This document shows, piece after piece, positions 16,463 through 26,223 of a stretch of 64,000 bases of DNA. Within the stretch, counting starts at the first letter, position 1, and each line of letters opens with the position of its first letter. The notes under the pieces are model-generated. The model made no database searches, had not been told where the DNA came from, and saw only the letters and a list, made by a program, of their open reading frames with translations. This DNA is from Synergistaceae bacterium (GTDB lineage Bacteria > Synergistota > Synergistia > Synergistales > Aminobacteriaceae): the NCBI GenBank assembly GCA_017448375.1, contig JAFSLR010000313.1, forward strand, positions 4,475 through 68,474, written 5' to 3'. The translations under genes and the position numbers were made by a program.

Positions 16463-17770
16463 CTATTCCTCGAAAAATATGGAATCGAAGCCTGTAGTCT
16501 CTAGTATTTCCATGACCTGCGGACGCACATTCTCTAGGAAAATATCGCCCTTCTTTTTCATAATGAGCAGAACACGAAGCCCCGCAGATGATATATACTG
16601 AAGGTCAGCACAGTCGACATATACCATTTTGATATTCTTGGCTACCTTCTCATAAAATGACAGAATCTTGGGAGCTGTCAGTGAATCGATTCTGCCCGCC
16701 AGAGAAATGAAGAGTTTTTCTCCTTCTATCTGCGCTTTAATATCGAAGTTCTTTTCGGCGATACCTGATGTATCTATTTCCTCTCTGACTGCTGGTGCAC
16801 CCATGGAAGTGATTTTCCAGTATGCATTCCGCTTCATGGCTTCTTTTACGGCAACGACCTGCTCAGGCTTAAGTTTCTCGAATACTTTAAGTTCAGGCAT
16901 GTGATCAGCAACGATCATTCTCTCTGCTTTAAGGCCGTGTTTTGCCAAAAATTCCATAGCTTTTTTGATGTCCTCTGTAATATCGTCTTTTGGGCGATTT
17001 TTAATAACGTCTTTCGGATCAATGACCAGCGAGTTGCCTTGAACAGCTGTGTCCGATTTATCCTCTACCCGTTTCTTCATGGAGTCCAGAGCCGCAAACG
17101 CTCTGTCGCCAAGAATGGCTTTTACGACGAGGAGATAAGCCATGAGCCACTCCGGATCAATGGTGAGCCAACATCCTCCATGTTCGTCCAAAATTCTCTT
17201 CACATTGTCGCATAACGCCCCGACTTCTGAGTCGTTGAAATAGACCATGAGACCTTCTGTAGTGATGACAACTTTTCCCTTTACATCAGACAGCGCGGCC
17301 TTCAGCGAGTCATAGTTAGTTGCATCGACACCAGCAAACTTCACCATCTTTTTCTGTTTGTCATTCAGAAGCGTATTTATGGCAGGTTCAACTTCTGTAA
17401 TGGTAGCCGGAAGATCAAGGCCTATGAACCTGTGTCCTGCTTTTATGTATCTTAGAGCCTTTGGCAGGTAACCGCATGGAAGATCGATTTCTGTGAACTC
17501 CCCTTCCGACAAGGCTATTTTCTCAATAGTGTGATACCTCATATCCATCAGCAGACTCTCAATCAAGAGCTTAACCGCGTCTGAAGTTGTTGTGGCGCTA
17601 TTCTGAGTATCTTCAGTGAGACCGAGTTTTTCAACCAGACGGATTGAGTCTTCATCACCCGATGCTGCCAGTTGATAGAGTGTCATTTTTGCAGTATTAA
17701 AAATAGGATTTGCCTGCTCCAGAAATTCAGCATCTACCTTAAGATCATCTAAGCTGAATAAATTGTTCAT
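16463..17770 (-). CDS. Leucine-carboxyl-methyltransferase-like enzyme fused to a STAS domain
   Basis: 435 aa. Residues 70-240 match class I SAM methyltransferases of the LCM/TIGR00027 type (FTEIDLPCGYLPKALRY, FIGLDLPATI, VVITTEGLMVYF). Residues 345-435 are a STAS domain with the strand VDCADLQYISSAGLRVLL, whose serine is the one phosphorylated in anti-sigma antagonists such as SpoIIAA. The fusion suggests that methylation or its output is tied to a partner-switching pathway. An ordinary RsbW-like partner is not next door; the only histidine-kinase-type ATPase in the window is in the transporter fusion at 45210. It is followed, or preceded on the strand, by the exported deoxyribosyltransferase-like gene 14 bp upstream. 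Confidence 0.8.
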   Translation of the reverse strand: MNNLFSLDDLKVDAEFLEQANPIFNTAKMTLYQLAASGDEDSIRLVEKLGLTEDTQNSATTTSDAVKLLIESLLMDMRYHTIEKIALSEGEFTEIDLPCGYLPKALRYIKAGHRFIGLDLPATITEVEPAINTLLNDKQKKMVKFAGVDATNYDSLKAALSDVKGKVVITTEGLMVYFNDSEVGALCDNVKRILDEHGGCWLTIDPEWLMAYLLVVKAILGDRAFAALDSMKKRVEDKSDTAVQGNSLVIDPKDVIKNRPKDDITEDIKKAMEFLAKHGLKAERMIVADHMPELKVFEKLKPEQVVAVKEAMKRNAYWKITSMGAPAVREEIDTSGIAEKNFDIKAQIEGEKLFISLAGRIDSLTAPKILSFYEKVAKNIKMVYVDCADLQYISSAGLRVLLIMKKKGDIFLENVRPQVMEILETTGFDSIFFEE

Positions 17771-17784
17771 TATGATTCTTCTTT

Positions 17785-18318
17785 CTAGAGTTCATTCTCT
17801 GCCAAAAACTTCTTCAATTCCTCGATCACTTTCGCTCCGTCGTAATCCTTGAATATTTTGACGAAACAGCCGCTAATCATCGGATTCAGAGCAAGCCCCA
17901 TCTCCGCAGACCTGCAGTCCGTCATTAACCCATAACATCTTTTCTTGTTGGCGTAAGCAATGCCAAGTTCTACACATGCCCCCTCATCCGGAACGCGTCC
18001 GTCCAGTACCATGAAGAGAACATCTGCCTTGAGAATTTCGCTGACATCTTTATTGAAGATCATTCCGGTCTTCTCTGTCTCGTTTTTATTTTCCAGCTCT
18101 GATGCTAAGAAGCCGTCACGCTGAGGGAGAAAGACCGAGTAACCGTGATCCTCAAGGATTTTTGCGAGAAAGAGGTTGTAATCCCTCTCACTCTGTGAGA
18201 AGAGAGGCGCAGCGAAGTAGATAGAACCTTTTGATGTGGTAGTAGTATCTGCGGCTTCTAAAGTTACGGCTGTTCCCAGTAAGATTGTCATGATTACTAA
18301 ACAGGTCAGAATTTTCAT
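17785..18318 (-). CDS. Exported nucleoside 2-deoxyribosyltransferase-like protein
   Basis: 177 aa. Residues 1-22 form a signal peptide (short positive end, hydrophobic core, cleavage after LEA or AAD). The rest matches the nucleoside deoxyribosyltransferase family: IYFAAPLFSQSERDYN at the N-terminal strand and VPDEGACVELGIAYA, where the Glu is the catalytic nucleophile. The known enzymes swap bases between deoxyribosides in the cytosol, so a signal peptide is odd. It may act on extracytoplasmic nucleosides or have another ligand. It lies 14 bp before the methyltransferase-STAS gene in the same direction, so they are likely co-transcribed. Confidence 0.75.
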   Translation of the reverse strand: MKILTCLVIMTILLGTAVTLEAADTTTTSKGSIYFAAPLFSQSERDYNLFLAKILEDHGYSVFLPQRDGFLASELENKNETEKTGMIFNKDVSEILKADVLFMVLDGRVPDEGACVELGIAYANKKRCYGLMTDCRSAEMGLALNPMISGCFVKIFKDYDGAKVIEELKKFLAENEL

Positions 18319-18440
18319 TTTATTTACCTTTCTGAAATTTAAAACTCTTTGTTTCTAATCATATCACGCATGTCAAGCAAGATACTTTAAACAGCCCCAA
18401 AGTTCTGCTGTATAATGCTCTTAAAGGCAGGTGATGATTC

Positions 18441-19283
18441 TTGGCAGTGAACGACGAACACAAAGATCGGGTCTTCAAGTTCCTGTTCGGTAATCCAGAG
18501 AATAAGCATTGGACTCTTTCGCTGTATAACGCAGTGAACGGGTCGAGCTATGGTGATCCTGAAGCAATACAGTTCAATACGATAGAGGATGCGGTCTATC
18601 TCGGAATGAAAAACGACGCATCTTTTATAATTCTGAACGAGCTGAACTTGTGGGAGCATCAGAGCACGTTCAATCCGAATATGCCGATGCGGTTCTTTCT
18701 ATATGCAGCAAAGCTGTATGAGAAGTATATAGCTAGCAGTGAGTACTACGCCTATAGCAGTGTGCTTCAAAGTATTCCCCGTCCGAAGTGTATATGCTTC
18801 TATAACGGGACAAAGGAGCAACCGGAGAGGGTAGTCCTGAAGCTGAGCGATGCGTTCGGAGGCGATGGAGATATTGAAGTAAAAGTGACCATGCTGAATA
18901 TCAACTACGGGAAGAATCGGAAGCTGATGGAAGCGTGTGAGCCTCTGAGGGAATATGCATGGTTGGTTGATAGCATCAGGCAGAAGCAGAAGATGTTGAA
19001 AGACTTAGAATTGGCAGTAGATAAGGCTATTGAAGAGATGCCAGAGGAATTTGTGATAAGAGGATTCCTGTTGTCAAATAAGGCGGAGGTGAAGGGAATG
19101 TTTTTAACGGAGTATGACCAGGATAAGGTTCTGGCACAGGAGAGAAGGGAAGTTGAACGCATGACTTATGAGCAGGTTGCTGTGGATATGCTGAAAGAGA
19201 GGTTGCCGATAGCGTTGATAGCGAAGATAAGCAGACTTTCGGAAGAAGTGATACAGGGTTTGGCTCAAACACTCAACAAATGA
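18441..19283 (+). CDS. Rpn-family PD-(D/E)XK nuclease/putative transposase
   Basis: 280 aa, starting with TTG at 18441 behind GGCAGGTGAT. It opens KDRVFKFLFGNPENK and has the nuclease core MKNDASFIILNELNLWEHQST, where the spaced Asp and Glu/Gln fit the PD-(D/E)XK motif of RpnA-type recombination-promoting nucleases. A helical C-terminal tail follows (LPIALIAKISRLSEEVIQGL). These proteins cause RecA-independent recombination and occur in many copies in gut bacteria. A second, more diverged relative is at 35582. Confidence 0.8.
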   Translation: MAVNDEHKDRVFKFLFGNPENKHWTLSLYNAVNGSSYGDPEAIQFNTIEDAVYLGMKNDASFIILNELNLWEHQSTFNPNMPMRFFLYAAKLYEKYIASSEYYAYSSVLQSIPRPKCICFYNGTKEQPERVVLKLSDAFGGDGDIEVKVTMLNINYGKNRKLMEACEPLREYAWLVDSIRQKQKMLKDLELAVDKAIEEMPEEFVIRGFLLSNKAEVKGMFLTEYDQDKVLAQERREVERMTYEQVAVDMLKERLPIALIAKISRLSEEVIQGLAQTLNK

Positions 19284-19374
19284 GATTAGAGAGTATAACT
19301 ATTTGTCTGCATGTAGAGAGAGCGAAAACATAAAGCATTGTGATATTTAGTAGAAAGGTAGCGAATCAAGAATA

Positions 19375-21792
19375 TCAATCTAGGTTCACACTTGGAGTGC
19401 CAAATACTCTCTGTTCCAGTGCTTTAATCCTTGCTTCCGCTGCGTTGATGTAGATTTCGGAATCTGTTTTTCTATAGATAACTACTGCTTTTTTCAGGCA
19501 TTCGATGGCTTTATCAGCATTCTGTGCGTATTCCCATATTTTAGAGCGGAAATGCCAATCTTTTGCAATGTCGATATGATCCGGTCCTAGAAGCGGAAGC
19601 AACGTTTCACGAGCCACTTGGCTGTAATGAAGAGCGTCTTCTATTTTCCCTTCCCTGGCCAGAAGTACTGCGTATATTTCATATGAAAAACTTCTTGAGT
19701 AATCATCATGAAACATGTTGAAGTGTGCAATTCCTTGCTGAATCATCTCTATCGCTTCGTCATAGCGACCCAGAAGGTAGAGAATCTTAGAAAGATGATA
19801 TTCAGACCAACCCATTGCCTGCTCCGGCGTACAGCTATAAAATACGGAACAGAGTGCGTGGTTTTTTAGTTCCTGAGCATAGGCGGCCTCATAGTTTCCT
19901 AGCGAATAGTTTGCTTCTACGATACGTCCAGCGTTGTGTTGCATTAGATCACCTTCGAAACGGTCTATATCCTCGATCGGAACATCCTTTGTCAGTGCAG
20001 CTCCCTCCTCCGCAACAACGAGGCCTTCTTGATTCCTGCCGATCAGGATTAGTCCGTGAGCTAGTTTGTCGTAGCCATAGAGCTTCTGATACCGGAGAGG
20101 CGCTTCTACGATCAATTTTTTGCAGTCATCAAAGACCTGCTTGTAGAGGGAAAGGTCATAAACACGACCAATCTTTATGATGAGTGCATTCCAGTAGAGC
20201 GGGTGATTTTTCGGGAGGCGACGGCACATGGTATCTGCAATCTCCTTGATGCGGAACCGTTCCATCACAGGAAGTTGTGGACCCCATTTATAGGTCTCAT
20301 AGAAACTTGTAACCATCCTATGACAGCACTCTGAGTCCTTTTCTAACTCCTCCAGCATAAGATCGGCAATGAGGGGATGAAGGTGTACAGTATCCTGCAC
20401 CTCGTCATGAATGATCCAGCTACGTGCAATAAGACTGTCGATTAGGTCATAGTCTTCAAAACCGCACCATTTATAGAAGGTTTCCACATGAATGCCGACG
20501 TTTGAGATTAGGGATAGATTTTTCAGGAGTCTCACTTCTTCCGCCGAAAGAGTGGACAGACGAAAGACCGCCCGGAGCCTTCCAAATATTTGATCTGCAA
20601 GTTTCTCGTTTTCCCTAAGGTTATGCAGCCGGTCATCTCTCAGTAGTTCTAACATCTTCTCCGGCTTTATCCGCCTTGACTGCATAGCTGAAGCCACCAG
20701 GCGGATACTCAGGGTATGGCGGTCAAGCAGGGTAATCAACTTCCGAACGATTTCTGTATCGACAGGTCCCATAGCTCGTGTATATTCGGAACGGAAGACG
20801 GCAAGAAGCTCCTCATCGTTCTGCATTGGCTGCACTTCCATTTCGCGGTGCGCGCACCCTTGATGTATTCGTGTCGTGAAAATTACGCTATAAGTTCCGG
20901 AGAGGAATAGATCCAAGTCCGGGTCTCCATCCACATCAAAATTATCGACTACGATCAGGATTCTATGGTCCGCAATTCGCTTCATCAGTTCAATTTTCCT
21001 TCGTCCGTAGGCTTCATCGGAGTCAGCAGTAAATTCAGTTCGCTGTATCCCGTCAATGGGAAATGCGGAATCGCTGGCAAGAGTATGAGCAAGGCTTCCT
21101 TCAAAGGGTACCCACAGGACGGCATTGTAACGTTCAGCGTTTTCCTTGACATACATTTTAGCGAGCTCACTTTTTCCGAGTCCGCCCATTCCAACAAGAA
21201 ACAGCTTATTGTATGTTCCGGATAGCTGTTCCTTAATGTAACTTAGTTCGTTCCTGCGTCCGACAAATTTCGTATCTGGGTAGACTAAAGATGTGATCAG
21301 TCTGTAGTTTTTTACAGGGAAAATGGTCTCTCCTGATAAAGCAGGAGTGGAAGTTAGCTCGACAAACTGCTCCTTTCCAAGAAGCCTTGAGACACGATCT
21401 ACTAGTTCCCGCACCTTGAGTAGTTCTGGTGGAATACCGCCATTCATGATGTGAATGCGCCCCAAGAAATAATACATGTCGTCACTAAGCTGGCATTGCT
21501 CAATCTGAAAAGGAAGGAGAGATATATCCTCATGGTTCTTGAAACGCTCGAAAGCGATATTAACCTCGTTGAAGCAATGCTCAGATAGATTTGACTTGCT
21601 ATTTAAAACAAGTAAAAAGACTCGGCAGTACCGTATTGCTCGCACGATGGAACGAGCGTAATCATCGCTGCAGTCCCGCGGTGCGTACCAACAACTGATT
21701 CTGGCGCTCTCCAGTGCAACAGCTAACTTATGCACAATATCTCCAGCACTGTCTGTGTGATAACTTATGAATACATCTCGCTTCTCATCCAT
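19375..21792 (-). CDS. TIR-NB-ARC(STAND)-TPR protein 1
   Basis: 805 aa from the ATG at 21792, which has GAGGAAAAT upstream; a longer frame reaches 21852 but lacks a site. A TIR domain fills about residues 1-125 (DVFISYHTDSAGD, ISCWYAPRD, and SEHCFNEV with the Glu expected for NAD cleavage). An NB-ARC STAND ATPase follows with Walker A GMGGLGKS near 200 and Walker B ILIVVDNFD. A winged-helix region, then TPR-like repeats to the end. This is the layout of bacterial NLR-like antiphage sensors: TPRs detect, STAND oligomerises, TIR consumes or converts NAD. It faces away from the TIR-Sel1 gene. Confidence 0.85.
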   Translation of the reverse strand: MDEKRDVFISYHTDSAGDIVHKLAVALESARISCWYAPRDCSDDYARSIVRAIRYCRVFLLVLNSKSNLSEHCFNEVNIAFERFKNHEDISLLPFQIEQCQLSDDMYYFLGRIHIMNGGIPPELLKVRELVDRVSRLLGKEQFVELTSTPALSGETIFPVKNYRLITSLVYPDTKFVGRRNELSYIKEQLSGTYNKLFLVGMGGLGKSELAKMYVKENAERYNAVLWVPFEGSLAHTLASDSAFPIDGIQRTEFTADSDEAYGRRKIELMKRIADHRILIVVDNFDVDGDPDLDLFLSGTYSVIFTTRIHQGCAHREMEVQPMQNDEELLAVFRSEYTRAMGPVDTEIVRKLITLLDRHTLSIRLVASAMQSRRIKPEKMLELLRDDRLHNLRENEKLADQIFGRLRAVFRLSTLSAEEVRLLKNLSLISNVGIHVETFYKWCGFEDYDLIDSLIARSWIIHDEVQDTVHLHPLIADLMLEELEKDSECCHRMVTSFYETYKWGPQLPVMERFRIKEIADTMCRRLPKNHPLYWNALIIKIGRVYDLSLYKQVFDDCKKLIVEAPLRYQKLYGYDKLAHGLILIGRNQEGLVVAEEGAALTKDVPIEDIDRFEGDLMQHNAGRIVEANYSLGNYEAAYAQELKNHALCSVFYSCTPEQAMGWSEYHLSKILYLLGRYDEAIEMIQQGIAHFNMFHDDYSRSFSYEIYAVLLAREGKIEDALHYSQVARETLLPLLGPDHIDIAKDWHFRSKIWEYAQNADKAIECLKKAVVIYRKTDSEIYINAAEARIKALEQRVFGTPSVNLD

Positions 21793-22166
21793 AGTGTTAT
21801 TTTCCTCGTTTTTTTTTCTGTCAATGGTCTTGCAGTACTGCCGCACAAGCACAGTTATAATAACAAAAATGTCCTTATTCTAGAAGCTCCAGCTTAAGTT
21901 GGATTGTCTGGATCACAATGCTTCTTTCCCTTAGCTGTCTAATAACATTAAGGTATAAATATATTTAGTAATTTTTGCCCATTATAACAGTTCTTTTATA
22001 AAAATATTTTTTATGTTTAGTTTAACGATACTTGATATTATCTGAATTATACTAGAAAATTTCATCTGATTGAACATAGGCGTTGAATGGTGCTGGAGGC
22101 GTTTTTTTTAAAAGTTTTGAAGTAATGATATACTATTTTATAATTTAGCGAAGAGGTATTTCGATA
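21793..22166. promoter_or_regulatory. AT-rich divergent gap between TIR genes
   Basis: This 374-bp gap separates the minus-strand TIR-STAND gene from the plus-strand TIR-Sel1 gene. It is strongly AT-rich with a T8 tract near 22103, and no gene is seen. The phrase TTGAATGGTGCTGGAGG near 22084 resembles GCTGAATGGTGCTGAAA inside the palindromic element at 35314-35457. It likely carries both promoters. Confidence 0.3.
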
Positions 22167-23831
22167 TTGGAAGCATCAAGAGATGAAATATTTGATATTT
22201 TTGTTTCCTACAGGTTCAGTGACGGCGAACTCATAAGCAGGAAATTTGCCGATGCCTTAAAGGAGATGGGATATTCCGTTTATCACAATTCAGACAGGAA
22301 TCATAAAGGGAAGTTTCCTGATCGACTGAAGAGAGTGATAGACCACGTAAGGGATTTCCTGCTGATTGTTACGGAAAAGTGTTTGGAACATTTGATTAAC
22401 AGTACCGACTCGGACGGAATTGACTGGGTAAAGGAAGAACTGTTAGAGGCTATTGCGCAGGGGAAGAATATTATTCCTGTAATGATAGCTAATGTTGATT
22501 GGCCAAAAAACTTATCGGTTTTGTCTAATGAAACCACTTCACTTATCCGGGATTTATCTGAACGTGAGAACATCAGGCTTCCGATTGATTTCGAGAAAGC
22601 ACCTCCGCTGATTCTACTTTGCGGGAAACTGGATTCGAGGCCTAATGCTGGTGGTGTATTCAGAAATCAGAAGAATGATCCCAAATATGTTGATGTGAAG
22701 AAGCTGCTAGCTCAGCTCACGGATGAAGCGAATAACGGTAACCCTGTGGCAATGTACCAGCTTGCGGTTTTGTACCGTAACGGACTGGGTGATAAGCCTC
22801 GTGATAGTATCAATGAATATTATTGGCTGAAAAAGTTAATAGAAATTAATGATGAATCGGAGGAGGCGAAAAAGTATAAGGCTCACGCATATTGGCATTT
22901 GGGTGGAATGTATTATAATGGTGAAGTTCCCGAAGAGAGACAATCATTCGAAGAATCGTATAAGTGTAAAGAGAAGGCTAGTCGTTTATGCCCTGATGAT
23001 TCCTCGTTTAACTCTTCGCTAATGTACATGAAATCATGGGTAGTTGGAGTTGCATTTGATTATGAGGATATTGTTCGTTCTTTTGAGGCTATAGATGATT
23101 TAGAAAGCGCAGAAGCTAGTATAATTTTGCATCAGGCTGAATTTTATGATAGATATGGGGATTTTTCTCGGGCGATAGATTTATACCTCCGAGTATCTCA
23201 TATATATAGCGGTGCTGCCTATAGGTTAGGAATGCTGTATCTGCGAGGGGTAGATTCAAATCCCCCTGATCCAAACGGAGTTTCAGCAGCTCATTACTTA
23301 CAGGAAGCCGCAGATATGGGTTCTATAGAAGCGGCATATGAATTAGGAGTACTATATTTTCGTCCGCCTATTTCGAAAACAAGAGCAAAAAATGTCCACC
23401 AAAACATAAAGAAAGCGATAAAATACTTAAAGATTGCCGCAAATATTAATCATACCAACGCACAATATTATCTCGAATGGATATATTCTCATGATTTAGG
23501 AATTAGTCAGGATATTGCCAAGGCAATTGAATATGGAGAAAACGCTGCAAGAAGTGGCTCGCTAAATGCTATGGTTACCCTTATCAGGTTATATCAGCAT
23601 GAAGAGTGCAAAAATTACGAAAGAGCCTGTCATTATGCGGTTAAAGCTGCAGAAGCCTACCAAGAGGCCGCATTATCTGCGGGGTATTTCTTCTTGTTTG
23701 GATGGGGGTGTGAACCAAATTTGAGTGAAGCAAGAAAATATTTTAGGATGGCCCTTAAGCAGCATACACTTGAAGCTCAATACATGCTGGACTTGATTCA
23801 TGAGATAGAGGAGAAAGGCAACCTTGCATGA
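22167..23831 (+). CDS. TIR domain with Sel1-like repeats
   Basis: 554 aa, TTG start at 22167 with AGAGGT nine bases upstream. The TIR domain covers residues 1-150: IFDIFVSYRFSDGE, then VRDFLLIVTEKCLEHL, then WVKEELLEAI with the candidate catalytic Glu. From about residue 180 the protein is built of Sel1/TPR-like helical repeats (NPVAMYQLAVLYRNGLG, GSIEAAYELGVLYF, AYQEAALSAGYFFLFGWG). It has no nucleotide-binding domain, so repeat binding may directly control the TIR. It stands between two TIR-STAND genes in opposite orientation. Confidence 0.8.
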   Translation: MEASRDEIFDIFVSYRFSDGELISRKFADALKEMGYSVYHNSDRNHKGKFPDRLKRVIDHVRDFLLIVTEKCLEHLINSTDSDGIDWVKEELLEAIAQGKNIIPVMIANVDWPKNLSVLSNETTSLIRDLSERENIRLPIDFEKAPPLILLCGKLDSRPNAGGVFRNQKNDPKYVDVKKLLAQLTDEANNGNPVAMYQLAVLYRNGLGDKPRDSINEYYWLKKLIEINDESEEAKKYKAHAYWHLGGMYYNGEVPEERQSFEESYKCKEKASRLCPDDSSFNSSLMYMKSWVVGVAFDYEDIVRSFEAIDDLESAEASIILHQAEFYDRYGDFSRAIDLYLRVSHIYSGAAYRLGMLYLRGVDSNPPDPNGVSAAHYLQEAADMGSIEAAYELGVLYFRPPISKTRAKNVHQNIKKAIKYLKIAANINHTNAQYYLEWIYSHDLGISQDIAKAIEYGENAARSGSLNAMVTLIRLYQHEECKNYERACHYAVKAAEAYQEAALSAGYFFLFGWGCEPNLSEARKYFRMALKQHTLEAQYMLDLIHEIEEKGNLA

Positions 23832-23849
23832 TAACTGACCATTTGCGCT

Positions 23850-26222
23850 TTACTCTTCACTTTCTTGCGCTGTGCGAATACTTTGCTCTGCATCTTGCCT
23901 TTTTTGTCTGATGCGTACTACATGAGGGTTATCTTCTCCGAGATACTGTTCCATGTCTAGCTCAAGAACGCTGTATAACATGACAGCTTCTTTTAGGTCG
24001 CCTTTGCGATAGGTATGATCAGCTATAGCTTCCCGCGTGTATGCTGTAGTCATGCTTTTATTCCCTAGATTTCTGAATTTAATTTCTAGCGCACAGTGAA
24101 GATTTTTTTCTGCTTTCTCATATTGTCTTATGTGACTATAGCAAATACCTAAGTCTGCTAAAACATATGCACTGCTTGTATTTTCTTCTCCATAATGAAG
24201 CATCATGAAGTCATAATTGCTCTTGCAGAGTGTTATAGCTTCTTCGTATTTCCCTTGCAACATAAGCATACGTTCTCTTGCTATCCTCAAATCCTCATAC
24301 TGCTCTGGATAAGCATCACCATTTTGAATTAAGTAAAGATACATTTTCTCTGCCTCATCATAATGTCTTACAGCTTCTTCAAAATCTCCGCGTTCAGAAG
24401 CACAGCGGCCAATCTTGAAGCAAGCCTGAGCAAATTTCGCTGATATTGGCGCGTTGCTTGCCCTGTAGTGTTCAAATGATTTCTTATAAAACTGTTCTGC
24501 GGAAGAATCATCACCGCTGTTCAAGTATGCCCCCGCAAGATACAATGCCGCTAGAGCTGCCTGTTCTGACATGTCTCCGTATTCCCTGCATGAGAACGCA
24601 TAAAACATTCTGCCCATTTCTTTAGCTTTTTCGTAATCTCCGCAAATCCAGCAAATGTTTACAAAGTCGCTGTATTCTGTGTAAAGAGATTTTACAGCTT
24701 CTGGGAACAAATATAGAAAATGCGACAAAAGCGGATAGTAGTTATTCCTTTCCTCTTCAGTTAGCCACCAGCTATCTTTCATGAGTAACCACAGGCCAGT
24801 TACGTAATCACGGCAATTTTCAGGGTCAGGCTTCAATTCGTTCACAATGACATCACGGATTATGGAGTGCAGTTGAAGCACGTCATTTTCTTTGTCCAGT
24901 ACAAGCCAGCTATTATCTATTAGCCCGTTAATTACGTCATAATTATCGAGTTTCAGTATTTGGCCTAATAATGTCGCTTCGATACCGTTCGGAGGAACTA
25001 ATGACATGTACATGAGAATATGTTGCTTATCCTCTGATAGTCTTTCAAGCCTGAAAAGCTGCCGAATGTGATAATAAGAGCTATATTTTTCCGCAGTACC
25101 TTTCATCTGTACACCCTCTTGCAAGGGCAGATGGATTCCCGAATCTTTCAGCAACTGGAGCATTTTTTCAGGCTTGATGAAACTTGCTCGCATCTGTTTC
25201 GCTATAAGCTCGACAGTTATTGTGTGATAGCTAATCAGATGGAGTATTTCATCTATGATACTCCAATTTTTGACATGGCGGTCATAATATTTCCTGAAAA
25301 TATTTCTGACTTGTTCAATGTTCTCAATATGTCCAATGTGAATAACGGGGTAATCGCTGTGATTGTTGCGCGTAGTGATTAAGACGTGGCATGGACAATT
25401 CAGAATGTCTTCTAAGTATGGATCATTATCTGTGTCGAAGTTATCGATGATTAAAAGTGTTCTTTCGTTCACAATGCGCCGAAAAACATTCATTTTTCTC
25501 TGATACCAAGCCTCAATAGTTTCCTGCTCACTGCGCTGTAGATTCTCTATCAGAATTTCATTGCCGCAGAAAAGTTCCTGCAATCCTGAAATATACCGCG
25601 TAAATATTATTGTGCTGTAACGAGACCTGAAAAGTTCTGCATACCTTCTAGCGATTTCACTTTTTCCGATTCCCCCCATGCCTTGAAGAAATAGAACGTG
25701 CTCACAGGTGAAATGATCTGCAATCTGCTTTATCTCTGAGTCCCTGCCTAAAAATGATTCCTTGGGATATTCTATACGTTCAACAAGTTGCAAGCGATTG
25801 GGATTAAGGTATACGGCATCTTCATCAGAAACATGAAGTACTCTTTGAAGCAACTCCTCTATTCGTTCTTCCAGAGGAGGCACTGAAGCATCCAGCCAGT
25901 GAGCGGGGGCTAGATGATAGCGCATTTTAGGACTCAGGTCTGTATTGTCTATTTTGAACGGTATAATGTAGTAGCATGTACGTGTAGCTTCGGTTAACTC
26001 TTTCAGGCATTCCGGCGAATTGATAGTATATTCGCCAACAATGAAGATGAAAATATCCGCCCGCGAAAGACCGTCCATGATTGATCCAGCCCAGTCGCCA
26101 GATGATATATTTCTGGGAGCAATCCAGCATGAAATACCATTTTCCTCAAGTCTACAGCATATTTTCTGAGCAATCGATGAATACTGATGTGCGTGAGATA
26201 TGAATGCCAGATGTTTTTCCAT
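23850..26222 (-). CDS. TIR-NB-ARC(STAND)-TPR protein 2
   Basis: 790 aa. TIR at residues 1-130 (LAFISHAHQYSSIAQKI, ISCWIAPRNI, ECLKELTEA), NB-ARC with Walker A GMGGIGKS near 180 and Walker B TLLIIDNFD near 262, then a winged helix and about 6 TPR-like repeats (ALYLAGAYLNSGDDSSAEQF, DLGICYSHIRQYEKAEKNL). It shares the layout of the protein at 19375 but only moderate sequence. It starts 1 bp after the stop of the TrkA-N/RyR membrane gene, so the two are one operon. A matched pair of sensor-enzyme and membrane receptor is likely. Role in defence is inferred from family. Confidence 0.85.
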   Translation of the reverse strand: MEKHLAFISHAHQYSSIAQKICCRLEENGISCWIAPRNISSGDWAGSIMDGLSRADIFIFIVGEYTINSPECLKELTEATRTCYYIIPFKIDNTDLSPKMRYHLAPAHWLDASVPPLEERIEELLQRVLHVSDEDAVYLNPNRLQLVERIEYPKESFLGRDSEIKQIADHFTCEHVLFLQGMGGIGKSEIARRYAELFRSRYSTIIFTRYISGLQELFCGNEILIENLQRSEQETIEAWYQRKMNVFRRIVNERTLLIIDNFDTDNDPYLEDILNCPCHVLITTRNNHSDYPVIHIGHIENIEQVRNIFRKYYDRHVKNWSIIDEILHLISYHTITVELIAKQMRASFIKPEKMLQLLKDSGIHLPLQEGVQMKGTAEKYSSYYHIRQLFRLERLSEDKQHILMYMSLVPPNGIEATLLGQILKLDNYDVINGLIDNSWLVLDKENDVLQLHSIIRDVIVNELKPDPENCRDYVTGLWLLMKDSWWLTEEERNNYYPLLSHFLYLFPEAVKSLYTEYSDFVNICWICGDYEKAKEMGRMFYAFSCREYGDMSEQAALAALYLAGAYLNSGDDSSAEQFYKKSFEHYRASNAPISAKFAQACFKIGRCASERGDFEEAVRHYDEAEKMYLYLIQNGDAYPEQYEDLRIARERMLMLQGKYEEAITLCKSNYDFMMLHYGEENTSSAYVLADLGICYSHIRQYEKAEKNLHCALEIKFRNLGNKSMTTAYTREAIADHTYRKGDLKEAVMLYSVLELDMEQYLGEDNPHVVRIRQKRQDAEQSIRTAQESEE

Positions 26223-26223
26223 G

